From a virus: a stretch of DNA of 42,071 nt. Within the stretch, counting starts at the first letter, position 1; the number at the start of each line of letters is the position of its first letter. Location: the IMG/VR virus record IMGVR_UViG_3300009788_000170, positions 1 to 42,071 of that record; one strand, written 5' to 3'. Made by a program: the position numbers and the translations under genes. Under the pieces are notes generated by a model that saw only the letters and a list, made by a program, of their open reading frames with translations, was not told the DNA's origin and ran no database searches. Positions 20,640 through 28,715 of this stretch are shown piece by piece.

Positions 20640-20751
20640 TTATGAGGCATTCAATAGACCCTTAACAAATTATCCAGATCAAGTTGATAAAAAAATTGAT
20701 GAAAAAAAACGGGAGGGGGATAATCATGAAAAGAAAAGTCAACATATTTGA
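20632..20751 (+). CDS. Small protein (39 aa)
   Basis: A 39-residue frame starting in an eight-base overlap with the membrane protein. The first 22 residues (IDYEAFNRPLTNYPDQVDKK) look like an authentic folded or linear-motif peptide. It runs 26 bases into the next gene and contains that gene's GGAGGGGG box. Uncertain. Confidence 0.4.
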   Translation: MIDYEAFNRPLTNYPDQVDKKIDEKKREGDNHEKKSQHI

Positions 20752-21148
20752 AATGACAAACGCTGACGGCAGATTAATTTATAAAATCGGGGAGGGAACA
20801 TTCCATGAATTCGTCCATAAATTTATAATGGTTGGTGATCTTGCCAAGTCCGAACCGACGGCAATAATCGAAATGGACGACGGGATTGTTAAGAATATTC
20901 CAATTAGCCTTATTCAGTTTCAAAAACAAGAAAGAACCTTTGCTGAGAATCATATTGAATTATTGGTCGATAGGTGCAAAAAGTTAAGATATACATTGGC
21001 AATTGCGTCAAGTATATTTTATCACGGGAAATTTATAGTCGAGACCCCAAACGAGAAACTTCTGAAAGACCAGTTAATAGAATTGGGGATGTTTGCAAAC
21101 ACGGAAGATGAATTAATGGACATTCTTGAAAAATATGGGGATAAATGA
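20726..21148 (+). CDS. Hypothetical protein
   Basis: The chosen start is ATG 20726 behind a strong GGAGGGGG box (in-frame 20684 is rejected), giving 140 residues. The first 70 residues are beta-rich (DGRLIYKIGEGTFHEFVHKF, SEPTAIIEMDDGIVKNIPISLI), reminiscent of a small barrel; the rest is helical. Not recognised. Confidence 0.65.
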   Translation: MKRKVNIFEMTNADGRLIYKIGEGTFHEFVHKFIMVGDLAKSEPTAIIEMDDGIVKNIPISLIQFQKQERTFAENHIELLVDRCKKLRYTLAIASSIFYHGKFIVETPNEKLLKDQLIELGMFANTEDELMDILEKYGDK

Positions 21149-21333
21149 AAAAACTTGATATTGGTCTTATAATATTTCATCAACCGACGCATGGAAGCTT
21201 AATACTGGAGGTGACAGAAGATATTAGACCTTCCGAAGGAGAAGAATATTACACGGTTGAATTAGAATTCGACGCACTTGAAAAGTGGGTTAAGGAATGT
21301 AGAGAAGAAATTGATAATAAAAGGGATAAATGA
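21145..21333 (+). CDS. Hypothetical acidic protein
   Basis: A 62-residue acidic protein with a hydrophobic strand (LDIGLIIFH) at the start and a C-terminal charged helix. It overlaps both neighbours by four bases. Not recognised. Confidence 0.6.
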   Translation: MKKLDIGLIIFHQPTHGSLILEVTEDIRPSEGEEYYTVELEFDALEKWVKECREEIDNKRDK

Positions 21334-21635
21334 AACTAAAAATACTATCATACGAATTCGATCTAATTTTTGAAAAAGGATTCGCCGACAATAAAAGCGG
21401 GAACAATATTCGAGGATTGTTAGGGCATATTGATTACAGCAACCACCAAATAAAAATAGATTCTGGACATCCGGAAGAACAGGGAATATTATTACACGAA
21501 ATACTTCACGGCGTGGCGAACTACTTTTCAGTCGATTTAAGCGAAAAAGATGTTGAAAGATTAAGCGAGGGCCTTTATTGTGTTCTAAAACAGAACGGAA
21601 TGTTAAACGATTTTCCAAAGGGGGAAAATGAATGA
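21330..21635 (+). CDS. Zincin-like protein with HEXXH motif
   Basis: A 101-residue protein. The strand HIDYSNHQIKID is followed by ILLHEILHGV with HEILH at 56-60, then helix ERLSEGLYCVL whose Glu can supply the third zinc ligand. This is the minimal core of small phage and ImmA-like zincins. It may act as a protease on a host or phage protein, for example a repressor, or have lost activity. It overlaps the neighbouring genes by 4 and 8 bases. Confidence 0.7.
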   Translation: MKLKILSYEFDLIFEKGFADNKSGNNIRGLLGHIDYSNHQIKIDSGHPEEQGILLHEILHGVANYFSVDLSEKDVERLSEGLYCVLKQNGMLNDFPKGENE

Positions 21636-21933
21636 TATTGAATGGAGTATAGAATTAAAAGAGAATCATGGGGATTTAACACAAGTTGACGGAAAATTAT
21701 TTCTTGTGATTAATGCAAGAAAAGACGGATTGCACAGAGAAGTTGTATCCTGTGCTGATAAAGTAATAAATTTTGATGACATAATCAATGAACATATACT
21801 TCCGTCTGTTTATTCTTTGTGGAAAGATTTTATTGGAAGAGAAGAATCTGACAAAGAATATTTAGAAAAGATAGCTATTTCAGATTTTCTTAAAGAGGAC
21901 TTGTTCGATCTTTATAACAAAATGTCAACCTGA
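21628..21933 (+). CDS. Hypothetical protein
   Basis: A 101-residue soluble acidic protein with a beta hairpin start and a helical second half (DIINEHILPSVYSLWKDFIG). It overlaps the zincin-like gene by eight bases and may be its partner. Not recognised. Confidence 0.6.
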   Translation: MNDIEWSIELKENHGDLTQVDGKLFLVINARKDGLHREVVSCADKVINFDDIINEHILPSVYSLWKDFIGREESDKEYLEKIAISDFLKEDLFDLYNKMST

Positions 21934-21947
21934 GCCAAAGGAAAAAG

Positions 21948-22205
21948 ATGGCAAAGAAAAAAAGTGAGAAAGTTGAATCTGAAGAAATCAAAGACAAAGA
22001 ATCAAAAGATGTTATTGATGAGTTCTTTAATTCGACCGATACGGCGTCTGAGTTTTTTGAAGAAGAAAAACCATCAGAGACAAAAGATCGATTAGTCGTT
22101 GAAAATCCGAAACAAGCAACGATCAAAAGAAATCGGGAAATAACAGCGATCAGAAAGAAACAAAGACTGCAAAGAACACGAGTTAATTGTGGTGTTTTGG
22201 ATTAG
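21948..22205 (+). CDS. Hypothetical highly charged protein
   Basis: An 85-residue protein. The first 55 residues are lysine/glutamate/serine-rich and likely disordered; the last 30 are basic (KRNREITAIRKKQRLQRTR). An AAAGGAAAAAG box precedes it. It lies just before the portal gene and could be a minor virion or DNA-associated protein. Confidence 0.6.
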   Translation: MAKKKSEKVESEEIKDKESKDVIDEFFNSTDTASEFFEEEKPSETKDRLVVENPKQATIKRNREITAIRKKQRLQRTRVNCGVLD

Positions 22206-22240
22206 AAAAATACTATAATATCAGTACATTACAAATCAAT

Positions 22241-22290
22241 TTGACAAACGACATAGTTTATTGAGATAGTGGTGCTAATTAGAACCACTA
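22241..22290 (+). promoter_or_regulatory. Portal gene leader: -35-like box and stem-loop
   Basis: A TTGACA at 22241-22246 has only a weak -10 (AGATAG, 17 bases on). It is followed by a hairpin TAGTGGT (22267-22273) with ACCACTA (22284-22290) around a ten-base loop, ending just ahead of the AAGG box of the portal gene. A late promoter or a translational control hairpin is plausible. Confidence 0.45.
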
Positions 22291-22299
22291 AGGTAAATT

Positions 22300-23763
22300 A
22301 TGTCAGTTCAAGATTCAAGTCCGCAATATTCATATCTACAACCTATCTGGCACAAAATCAGGATAGCAGCGCGAGGCCAGGAGGCAGTCAAGTCTGAAGT
22401 AAATCAAACAACGTATCTACCATGCCCGGCTGGGTATGATCCATCATGGTATAATGGAGCACTGCAAAGAGCTTATTGGTTAGATGCGACAGGGTGTGCC
22501 GAGAGATTGTCTCAAGGTTCTATTTTTCGAAAATCCCCAACAATAACGCCTGACCCCACAGAACAACAAAAAGAATTCCTAGATTCAGTCGATAAAAATG
22601 GAAATGATCTTAATACTTTTGCTACAAACGTTGTCAATGATGTAACTAAAACATCTTACGGTGGAATCCTTATTGATTATGATGATACTCATGGGCAAAT
22701 TCTCACACAGGAGCAAGCTGAAGAACTCGGAATAAAAGCGCGTCTCATTTTCTACCCCGCTGAGTCGATTTTCAATCCTGAAAAAAATAGTATTAGGCTT
22801 TGGGAAGTATATCATGAGCAAATAGACGAATTTACAGCGGAAGCAAAAAAACAGATTAAGGTTCTAGACTTTGTATTTGATACAGACAGCAATAAAAAAG
22901 TCTATCGCCAAAGAATATTCCGAGAAATTGAAAGTGATAAAAAAAAGAAAGAGTGGTTACAATTTGGAGCTGATATTTTTCCAGCGTGGCCAGGTGGCGA
23001 AAAATTAGATTTCATCCCGTTTCAGTTTATCGGTGCAAAGAATAATGATTCGGATCCAGATACACCAATTCTTGAAGGACTGGTAAATGCTAATTTCCAA
23101 CATTATGGATTATATTCTGATTTTAGAGAAGCATTGCATTGGATAAGGCCGATCACATATAGAACGGGTGAGGTTGACGACGCAAAAGCACCACAAACGC
23201 TTAATTCAAATGTAATGTTGACATCAAGGTCCCCGGAAACAAAATTCGGAATTTTAGAATTTAGGGGTTCAGGACTTGAATGGGACGTCAAGGCACTTGA
23301 AATATTAGAAGCACAAATGGCTGCGATGGGTGCCGAAATGCTGAAAAGCAAGAAAAAGGCTTCTGAATCAGCTGATAAAGCAAGAATCGACAAATCCGGG
23401 GAGGCGTCAATTTTAGCAACAATGGCGAATAACATTTCTTCAGCGATCACTATTTCAATTAATATCATGCTGAAATGGAATGGCGAGGAAGGGGAAGAAC
23501 TAACGTATCAACTCAACACGGATTACGATGCTACTTTGTTTGATGCTCAATTGATGACATCAATAAATAAATCTGTCGAATCAGGAACAATGTCACAACG
23601 TTCAGCAATTCACAATTATAAAAAAGGGGAACTGTTACCGGATGGTATCAGTGTTGAAGACGAGACGTTACAAATTGAGGCAGAAGCTTCAGGATTAGGA
23701 GGAACGGAGGAGTTGCACGAAACGATCAGAAACATAGTAGGTTCAATGAGTGAGGAAACTTGA
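22300..23763 (+). CDS. Portal protein, DUF4055 family
   Basis: A 487-residue protein. The DUF4055 pattern is clear: an N-terminal part with YLPCPAGYDPSWYNGALQRAYW, TSYGGILIDYDD near 120, the strand IPFQFIGAKN, then LEGLVNANFQHYGLYSDFREALHWIRPITYRTG near 260-290. This family forms the dodecameric portal at the capsid vertex, the docking site for terminase and the head-tail connector. Gene order (terminase, portal, scaffold, coat) agrees. Confidence 0.9.
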   Translation: MSVQDSSPQYSYLQPIWHKIRIAARGQEAVKSEVNQTTYLPCPAGYDPSWYNGALQRAYWLDATGCAERLSQGSIFRKSPTITPDPTEQQKEFLDSVDKNGNDLNTFATNVVNDVTKTSYGGILIDYDDTHGQILTQEQAEELGIKARLIFYPAESIFNPEKNSIRLWEVYHEQIDEFTAEAKKQIKVLDFVFDTDSNKKVYRQRIFREIESDKKKKEWLQFGADIFPAWPGGEKLDFIPFQFIGAKNNDSDPDTPILEGLVNANFQHYGLYSDFREALHWIRPITYRTGEVDDAKAPQTLNSNVMLTSRSPETKFGILEFRGSGLEWDVKALEILEAQMAAMGAEMLKSKKKASESADKARIDKSGEASILATMANNISSAITISINIMLKWNGEEGEELTYQLNTDYDATLFDAQLMTSINKSVESGTMSQRSAIHNYKKGELLPDGISVEDETLQIEAEASGLGGTEELHETIRNIVGSMSEET

Positions 23764-23807
23764 CATTTCTGTTATCAGTTTGCAATAGTTAGATAGCACG
23801 AATTTTA

Positions 23808-23843
23808 AATTAGTAACACACCTGGATTGGAATGTTACTAATT
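23808..23843 (+). promoter_or_regulatory. Stem-loop in the scaffold gene leader
   Basis: AATTAGTAACA (23808-23818) pairs perfectly with TGTTACTAATT (23833-23843), 11 bp around a 14-base loop. There is no T-run after it. It lies in the 130-base gap between portal and scaffold and may regulate the balance of scaffold and coat synthesis. Confidence 0.6.
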
Positions 23844-23883
23844 CACTGGTGAGACTGGATTGTCTTATCAAAATCCTGGATTG
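23822..23883 (+). repeat. Three CTGGATTG repeats before the scaffold gene
   Basis: Exact CTGGATTG copies lie at 23822-23829 (inside the hairpin loop), 23855-23862 and 23876-23883 (touching the GGAG box of the scaffold gene). Their role is unknown; a binding site for a regulatory protein is possible. Confidence 0.6.
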
Positions 23884-23892
23884 GAGATTTTA

Positions 23893-24732
23893 ATGACTTA
23901 CGAATACAAAAAAAACGAAGAGGGAGAACGACAACATGATGAAAGTGGTAATTTTATCGTAATTGACAGCAAGACAAAAGAAGAACGGGTTACAGATCTT
24001 TTGGTTTTGTTGAATGATAAAATCCCTACAAAAAATTCAGAAGCAGAGGCGAATCGAAAAGAAAACTCGAAGTTAAAGGCGAGTCTCAAAGAAATAAATG
24101 AAAAATATTCTGTGATAGGCGACCCTGAGGAAGCTCTAAAACTGATCAACATTGCAAAATCTGTCAGTGCGAAAGATTTAGTAGACGGGGCAAAAGCGGA
24201 ACAGGCAAAACTCGATTTACTTGCTGACAGTAAACAGCAAATTGAGACACTTCATAAAGAATATGGTTCCAAATTGCAAATTATCGCTGATGAAAACACA
24301 AGTTTGAAAGAGGATGAATTCAAAAATTTCAAACTTGGGGAATTAACGAATGCAAAAGCGCTCAAAGGGACGATATACGAAAATCACTTAAAAGGTGCTT
24401 TAAATGAATTTGGCCCAAACATCAAACGCGATGAAGAAGGCAAAGCGGTGGTAGTAGATTGGACCGGGAATATAATCAGAACAACCGACCCGGAAAATAT
24501 GGGTCAACCTGCGCAGATCGGTGAAGGGCTAAAAAAACTGATTGAATCACATCCGAATAAAGGAAATATTTTAATGGCAGGCACGGGTGGTGACGATAAT
24601 TCGAATCCATTGCTTAAATCGGACGGCGGTGCCGTGAACGTGACGCGCGCACAAGTCAAGGCACCGGCTGATTATAAAAGAATAACCGAACAAGCAGCAA
24701 AAGAAGGTGTAAAAGTCAACATTGTAGACTGA
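23893..24732 (+). CDS. Scaffold protein (putative)
   Basis: The ATG at 23893 with GGAG six bases upstream is preferred to the TTG at 23860. The 279-residue product is highly charged, K/E-rich and mostly helical, with a probable coiled coil at about 50-90 (SEAEANRKENSKLKASLKEINEKY) and a more ordered C-terminal part. Position between portal and coat, composition and length fit an internal scaffolding protein that guides capsid assembly and then leaves. The sequence itself has no diagnostic motif. Confidence 0.7.
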   Translation: MTYEYKKNEEGERQHDESGNFIVIDSKTKEERVTDLLVLLNDKIPTKNSEAEANRKENSKLKASLKEINEKYSVIGDPEEALKLINIAKSVSAKDLVDGAKAEQAKLDLLADSKQQIETLHKEYGSKLQIIADENTSLKEDEFKNFKLGELTNAKALKGTIYENHLKGALNEFGPNIKRDEEGKAVVVDWTGNIIRTTDPENMGQPAQIGEGLKKLIESHPNKGNILMAGTGGDDNSNPLLKSDGGAVNVTRAQVKAPADYKRITEQAAKEGVKVNIVD

Positions 24733-24744
24733 CAGTATAGGACC

Positions 24745-24794
24745 GTGCAACCTCATATTGTCTATTTTTTTAATTGCACAATTTTATGAGGTTG
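24745..24794 (+). promoter_or_regulatory. Major capsid gene leader with alternative RNA helices
   Basis: CAACCTCAT (24748-24756) pairs perfectly with ATGAGGTTG (24786-24794), which contains the GAGG Shine-Dalgarno box of the coat gene. A competing helix, GTGCAA (24745-24750) with TTGCAC (24774-24779), shares bases 24748-24750 and would free the ribosome site. A run of seven T lies between. The layout is that of a translational switch. Confidence 0.55.
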
Positions 24795-24798
24795 TATT

Positions 24799-25986
24799 AT
24801 GGCCAATACTCTTGGTGCTTATAATCCGATTTTCTACGCTCAAGAAGTGTTGCGGATTATGATGGAAATGTACGGAATGATTAATCGTGTCAACCGTACT
24901 TTTGAAGATGAAAGAAAATCTTTTGATAGAGGTGAATATATCTCGATCAAACGCCCTTCCGCAATGACTACGCAAGCAGGCGCGAACGGAACCATTGCAG
25001 ATCTTACCACAGAAACCGTTCAAATTCAATTATCAAACTGGCGTGAAGTAAAATTTGCGGTCAATGATAAAGAATACGCTTTTTCTAAAGATGAACTGAT
25101 TCGCGACCACATCGCACCAGCCGCCTACGCTCTAGGCAATTATGTCAATACTCAGTTGACATTACTCGCAAAAGACATCCCTTGGTTTTCTCCGTGGACT
25201 GGCACAATCGTTTCTTCTGATGTGACAGCCGGAATGAAAGTGTTGAAAGACACCGGCGCAGGTGTCGCTGGTGATTCTGAAAATATTCATATGGGTATTG
25301 ATACCACCGTTTCCGCAGCATTGCAGGGGTTGAGCGATTTTAACGCGGCGAATATCGCTGGAAATACCAATACGGCACTTGTCAATGGAAAAAATCCAGG
25401 ACGTTTCGGCGTTGGTGATTTCTTCGATGATCAAACTTTTGCAAGTTTCACATCAGGCACGATTGTTTCCGGGGCAAGTGATCTTGCCGGCGCATTGTCT
25501 GCCAACGTGGCGCTTGGAGCTACAAGTTTTCCAATGGACAGTTTGGCAGCATCAGAGACAGTTGTAAAAGGTGATTCGTTTGTCGTTGCTGGTTCTTCTC
25601 AGCGTTATGCGATTACGGCACCTGTCACGTTAAGTTCAAATGCGATGACGGTTGTTGTTACTCCTCCCGCTGCGATTGCTTACACAAGTGGTGACGTTGT
25701 GACATTTGAAACAAAGGCGACGGCTTATGCGGATGCATACGAGCCTAATCTTCTTTTCCACCGTGACGCTTTTGCACTAGTTACGGCCCCTCTACCCGAT
25801 GCTTCTCTCGGAAATCTTGGTGTTGATGTTTTCACGGCGACCGATCCAGTTTCCGGGCTTAGTGTTCGTGCAAGACGTGCATATGTTGATGCAAGCTCCA
25901 AAGTGGCAGTGACTGTTGACGTTCTGTTTGGAGGTAAGACATTGAATCCAAACTACGCGGTTGTGATGCGTAGAAACACTCCTTAA
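24799..25986 (+). CDS. Major capsid protein, P22 coat-like
   Basis: A 395-residue protein. The N-terminus, with a helix then FDRGEYISIKRPSAM, TTETVQIQLSNWREVKFAVNDKEYAF and the helix DHIAPAAYALGNYVNTQL, matches the coat protein family of P22 gp5, which has an HK97-like fold plus an inserted I-domain. The Ala-, Ser- and Thr-rich segment around 230-310 corresponds to the inserted domain. The length is typical. Its leader can fold into alternative helices that may control its high-level synthesis. Confidence 0.9.
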   Translation: MANTLGAYNPIFYAQEVLRIMMEMYGMINRVNRTFEDERKSFDRGEYISIKRPSAMTTQAGANGTIADLTTETVQIQLSNWREVKFAVNDKEYAFSKDELIRDHIAPAAYALGNYVNTQLTLLAKDIPWFSPWTGTIVSSDVTAGMKVLKDTGAGVAGDSENIHMGIDTTVSAALQGLSDFNAANIAGNTNTALVNGKNPGRFGVGDFFDDQTFASFTSGTIVSGASDLAGALSANVALGATSFPMDSLAASETVVKGDSFVVAGSSQRYAITAPVTLSSNAMTVVVTPPAAIAYTSGDVVTFETKATAYADAYEPNLLFHRDAFALVTAPLPDASLGNLGVDVFTATDPVSGLSVRARRAYVDASSKVAVTVDVLFGGKTLNPNYAVVMRRNTP

Positions 25987-26005
25987 TCTTTATTTTCCAT
26001 AATCC

Positions 26006-26027
26006 GATGGCTCATTCGTGGGCCGTC
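26006..26027 (+). promoter_or_regulatory. Stem-loop upstream of the 47-aa gene
   Basis: GATGGC (26006-26011) pairs with GCCGTC (26022-26027), with one U-G pair, around a ten-base loop, shortly before the GAGG box of the next gene. It could also act as a weak transcript stabiliser for the coat mRNA. Confidence 0.5.
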
Positions 26028-26044
26028 AGAGAAAAGAGGTAATC

Positions 26045-26188
26045 ATGAAAACATTTGAAACAGTTCGAATTTACAAGAACGGAAAACCGGTTCAAGTAAA
26101 TGTGAAAGATAAAGAAAAGTACCTTGAAAATAAGAAGGGGTTTAAGGGGTTTTCGGAAAAAGAAGAAAAAGTTGGTTTGAAAAAATAA
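26045..26188 (+). CDS. Small basic protein (47 aa) after the coat gene
   Basis: A 47-residue lysine-rich protein with a clear start behind GAGG and an N-terminal beta hairpin (FETVRIYKNGKPVQVNV). Small proteins of this type often follow coat genes in siphophages. The function is not known. Confidence 0.65.
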   Translation: MKTFETVRIYKNGKPVQVNVKDKEKYLENKKGFKGFSEKEEKVGLKK

Positions 26189-26214
26189 GTGGAAAAAGTT
26201 CAGGTAAATTAGCA

Positions 26215-26230
26215 GGGCCATTAGTGGCCC
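26215..26230 (+). promoter_or_regulatory. Stem-loop before the repeat-containing head protein gene
   Basis: GGGCCA and TGGCCC form a perfect 6-bp stem with a TTAG tetraloop. It is followed 18 bases later by the ATG at 26249 with an AGAGG box in between. No T-run, so it is probably a leader element. Confidence 0.6.
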
Positions 26231-26248
26231 CTAAAACTACAGAGGAAA

Positions 26249-27691
26249 ATGGCTATTCAACAAAAAGATACTTACGGTCATGAAATTGCGACATATGACA
26301 ACGTCATAAATAAATGGGGGTCCGCTCCCGATATTGACACCGCTGATACTACCGCCGGAGCGCAAATCATCTGGCCGGTAAAAGCAGCAACACAACTATA
26401 TTTGTTCATTGATTCACCAATTGCGTTAACAGTTGTTTCAACGGATACTGAGGATACACCGGCGGTGGGAACACTGACTTTAGGTGCTCAGATGACGGAT
26501 ACCGAAACAGTGACAATTGGCACTAAAGTATACTCATTTCAGACAACTCTAACGGACGTCGACGGCAATGTTTTAATTGGCATCGATGCTTCAGCTTCCA
26601 TTAATAACTTAATTGCCGCGGTCAATCTTGCGACGGGTGCGGGGACTACTTACGCGGCGTCGATGACTGAGAATGATGCTGGTGTTTTTGCTATTGTCGG
26701 GGCCGGTGACACAATGACTCTATACGTCACGACTGCAACCGCAATTGCGACTACAGACGTTGCAATTGGGATACTTACGATAAGTGGCGGGCTACCCGCC
26801 GATACTCAAACAGTTACAATGGCATCTAAAGTTTATACTTTCCAGACAAGTTTAACTAATGTTGATGGCAACGTACAAATAGGGGTTGATGAATCCGCTA
26901 CTATTGATAATCTGATCGCTGCAATTAATTTAGGAGAAGGGGCTGGCACAGCTTATGCGGCTGCGATGACTGCGAACGCCGCGCCCACATCAGCTTTTGA
27001 GGGTGCTGGGGATACAATGGTACTCCATGCTGATACTAATATAGCGACTACTGACACAGCGGATAATACCGCATGGGGCGCGGCAAATGCAGTTGAGAAC
27101 ACTACTTGGGGAGCTGCGGCAGCGGTTTTGGGAACTGGAGCGCACTCAGCTAGATTTTATTATCATGATTTCAACGGGTACGCATGCGAGGTCGATTTGC
27201 CATTACGCGGCGTTGACACGGTTCCGATTAGTTCTGAAAACTCATACGGTGTTTTTAGAATAGAACTTTTAACGTCAGGAACCGACAACGCAAATGCAGG
27301 CCAATTGAAAGTGATGAATTCAACAAATATTTATGCAACTGTTGAAATTGGTGAAGGTCAAACGCAAATCGCAGTACAAAGAGTTCCGAATGACCATACC
27401 GGAAAAATAACATCGCACCATGTCGATTATGGAAGGGCTTTGCCATCGACTAATACTGCAACCACGCGTTTTAAAGTCAGAAAAGTTGATGGAACAGAGC
27501 TAACCAAACATGATCCTTTTATTTCTAACGTAAAACCTCAGGACGATCATGAATACCCAAATGGTGGCATTATTGTTGGTGCTGGTGAATGGGTGTTTTG
27601 GGAGGCCATATTAGTATCCGCAAACGATACGTCAATCCATGCCGGGTTTGATTTGGAATTGACTCGAATACCTGATTTTGAACAGGGATAA
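26249..27691 (+). CDS. Head decoration or fibre-like protein with duplicated domain
   Basis: A 480-residue virion protein. An N-terminal beta part (1-70) is followed by two tandem repeats of about 100 residues: copy 1 around 75-171 with TVTIGTKVYSFQT, DGNVLIGIDASASINNLIAAVNL and GAGTTYAA; copy 2 around 175-271 with TVTMASKVYTFQT, DGNVQIGVDESATIDNLIAAINL and GAGTAYAA. This domain is frequent in phage structural proteins. The C-terminal 200 residues are an independent beta domain. Position after the coat suggests a decoration or capsid-fibre protein; exact role inferred. Confidence 0.75.
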   Translation: MAIQQKDTYGHEIATYDNVINKWGSAPDIDTADTTAGAQIIWPVKAATQLYLFIDSPIALTVVSTDTEDTPAVGTLTLGAQMTDTETVTIGTKVYSFQTTLTDVDGNVLIGIDASASINNLIAAVNLATGAGTTYAASMTENDAGVFAIVGAGDTMTLYVTTATAIATTDVAIGILTISGGLPADTQTVTMASKVYTFQTSLTNVDGNVQIGVDESATIDNLIAAINLGEGAGTAYAAAMTANAAPTSAFEGAGDTMVLHADTNIATTDTADNTAWGAANAVENTTWGAAAAVLGTGAHSARFYYHDFNGYACEVDLPLRGVDTVPISSENSYGVFRIELLTSGTDNANAGQLKVMNSTNIYATVEIGEGQTQIAVQRVPNDHTGKITSHHVDYGRALPSTNTATTRFKVRKVDGTELTKHDPFISNVKPQDDHEYPNGGIIVGAGEWVFWEAILVSANDTSIHAGFDLELTRIPDFEQG

Positions 27692-27693
27692 TT

Positions 27694-27742
27694 CTTGATA
27701 TAATTATCAAGCGATATGCGGGTATAATGGGATGACTCCCAT
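27694..27742 (+). promoter_or_regulatory. Two adjacent stem-loops in the leader of the 27759 gene
   Basis: CTTGATATAATTATCAAG (27694-27711) is a perfect 7-bp stem with a TAAT loop, and ATGGGA (27727-27732) pairs with TCCCAT (27737-27742) around TGAC. They precede the AAGG box of the start at 27759 and would bury the alternative ATG at 27732. Confidence 0.5.
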
Positions 27743-27758
27743 TTCAAAAAAGGTCGGT

Positions 27759-28289
27759 ATGTTGGACGGACTAGCAGGGCAATACGTTGTAGGGTCGATT
27801 CAGGAAAATTTGTTTATTGGTGGCAATTCATTCTCGTACGTGGACTATTTAAGTTTTGCAGATTCAGAGGTTAAGACATTTGTTTTTGATGGGACGGCCT
27901 GCACGTGTGAACAGATTGTATTTAACACTATTCTTTTTTCTGCCACAGCCGGCCCTGTCCTGATTGATTTTTATGCTGGAACAACAGCGGATAGTGACGG
28001 AACGCTACTAGGAGTATCAAATAGACGGGCAACTAGTCCAATTGTAAATGAGGGAGTACTACGGCTAAACCCATCAAATATAACACTTGGAACTCGTTTT
28101 AGCGGTGATATGGTCCCAGCAAATGCAGCACAAGGAATTGGGAGTTCAAATCAAGGCGCACAAAGTAGTCAAGGTCTGCCATTTGAAATTGATTTCAGTA
28201 TAAAATATGCGTTTACTATCACAAATACGAACGGCGCGGGTGTTTACGTCAAAATAGATGCAACATGGTTTGAGGTTCCGCTGGTTTAA
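27759..28289 (+). CDS. Structural protein, probably head-associated
   Basis: The ATG at 27759 with its AAGG box is preferred over 27732, which lies in a hairpin loop without a clear box, giving 176 residues. The protein is beta-rich and low in charge, with glycine and serine loops (FYAGTTADSDGTLLGV, IGSSNQGAQSSQG) and a final strand near VYVKIDATWFEVPLV, the look of a surface decoration or connector protein. No named family recognised. Confidence 0.7.
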   Translation: MLDGLAGQYVVGSIQENLFIGGNSFSYVDYLSFADSEVKTFVFDGTACTCEQIVFNTILFSATAGPVLIDFYAGTTADSDGTLLGVSNRRATSPIVNEGVLRLNPSNITLGTRFSGDMVPANAAQGIGSSNQGAQSSQGLPFEIDFSIKYAFTITNTNGAGVYVKIDATWFEVPLV

Positions 28290-28290
28290 T

Positions 28291-28713
28291 ATGCAACCAT
28301 TACAAGAAATTATTTATAAATTGCTCAAACTGGACCGGAAAGCGAAAAAATTAGGCAAGGATATCCACGGAAACGAGCGATGGTTTGGTGAAGGGTATCA
28401 TGGTTTAGTTGATGTGGATAGTTTCGAACCGATCAAATTATATCAAGAATGGAAACCGATAATCACGGGCAATGAGGTTCGGATTGACTCAAGACATAAA
28501 CATTATGATATCAGGAAAATAAAGGTTTCTTCTGTTGATTATATTACAAGAATAATGTTCTCGACAGATAAACAATCGGACATTTCCGAAATATTAGTTG
28601 ATGAAAAAGGTATTTATCTCATTGACTCGGAACCGATTGAAATAGGTGTCCGAACTTATGCTAAAACTATAGGTGGAGATGCTGAAATATATCTAGGAAT
28701 TGTAGGGATATAA
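28291..28713 (+). CDS. Hypothetical structural-module protein
   Basis: The ATG at 28291 lies just after the previous stop and is preferred to 28258, giving 140 residues. The N-terminal helices are basic (LLKLDRKAKKLGKD) and the rest is beta-rich (HYDIRKIKVSSVDYITRIMFS). Its place between head genes suggests a small virion or assembly protein. Confidence 0.65.
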   Translation: MQPLQEIIYKLLKLDRKAKKLGKDIHGNERWFGEGYHGLVDVDSFEPIKLYQEWKPIITGNEVRIDSRHKHYDIRKIKVSSVDYITRIMFSTDKQSDISEILVDEKGIYLIDSEPIEIGVRTYAKTIGGDAEIYLGIVGI

Positions 28714-28715
28714 AT

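Noticed and set aside
27732-27758. Start of the structural gene at ATG 27732
   Set aside because: This ATG lies in a small hairpin without a clear ribosome site; the ATG at 27759 has AAGG at correct spacing.
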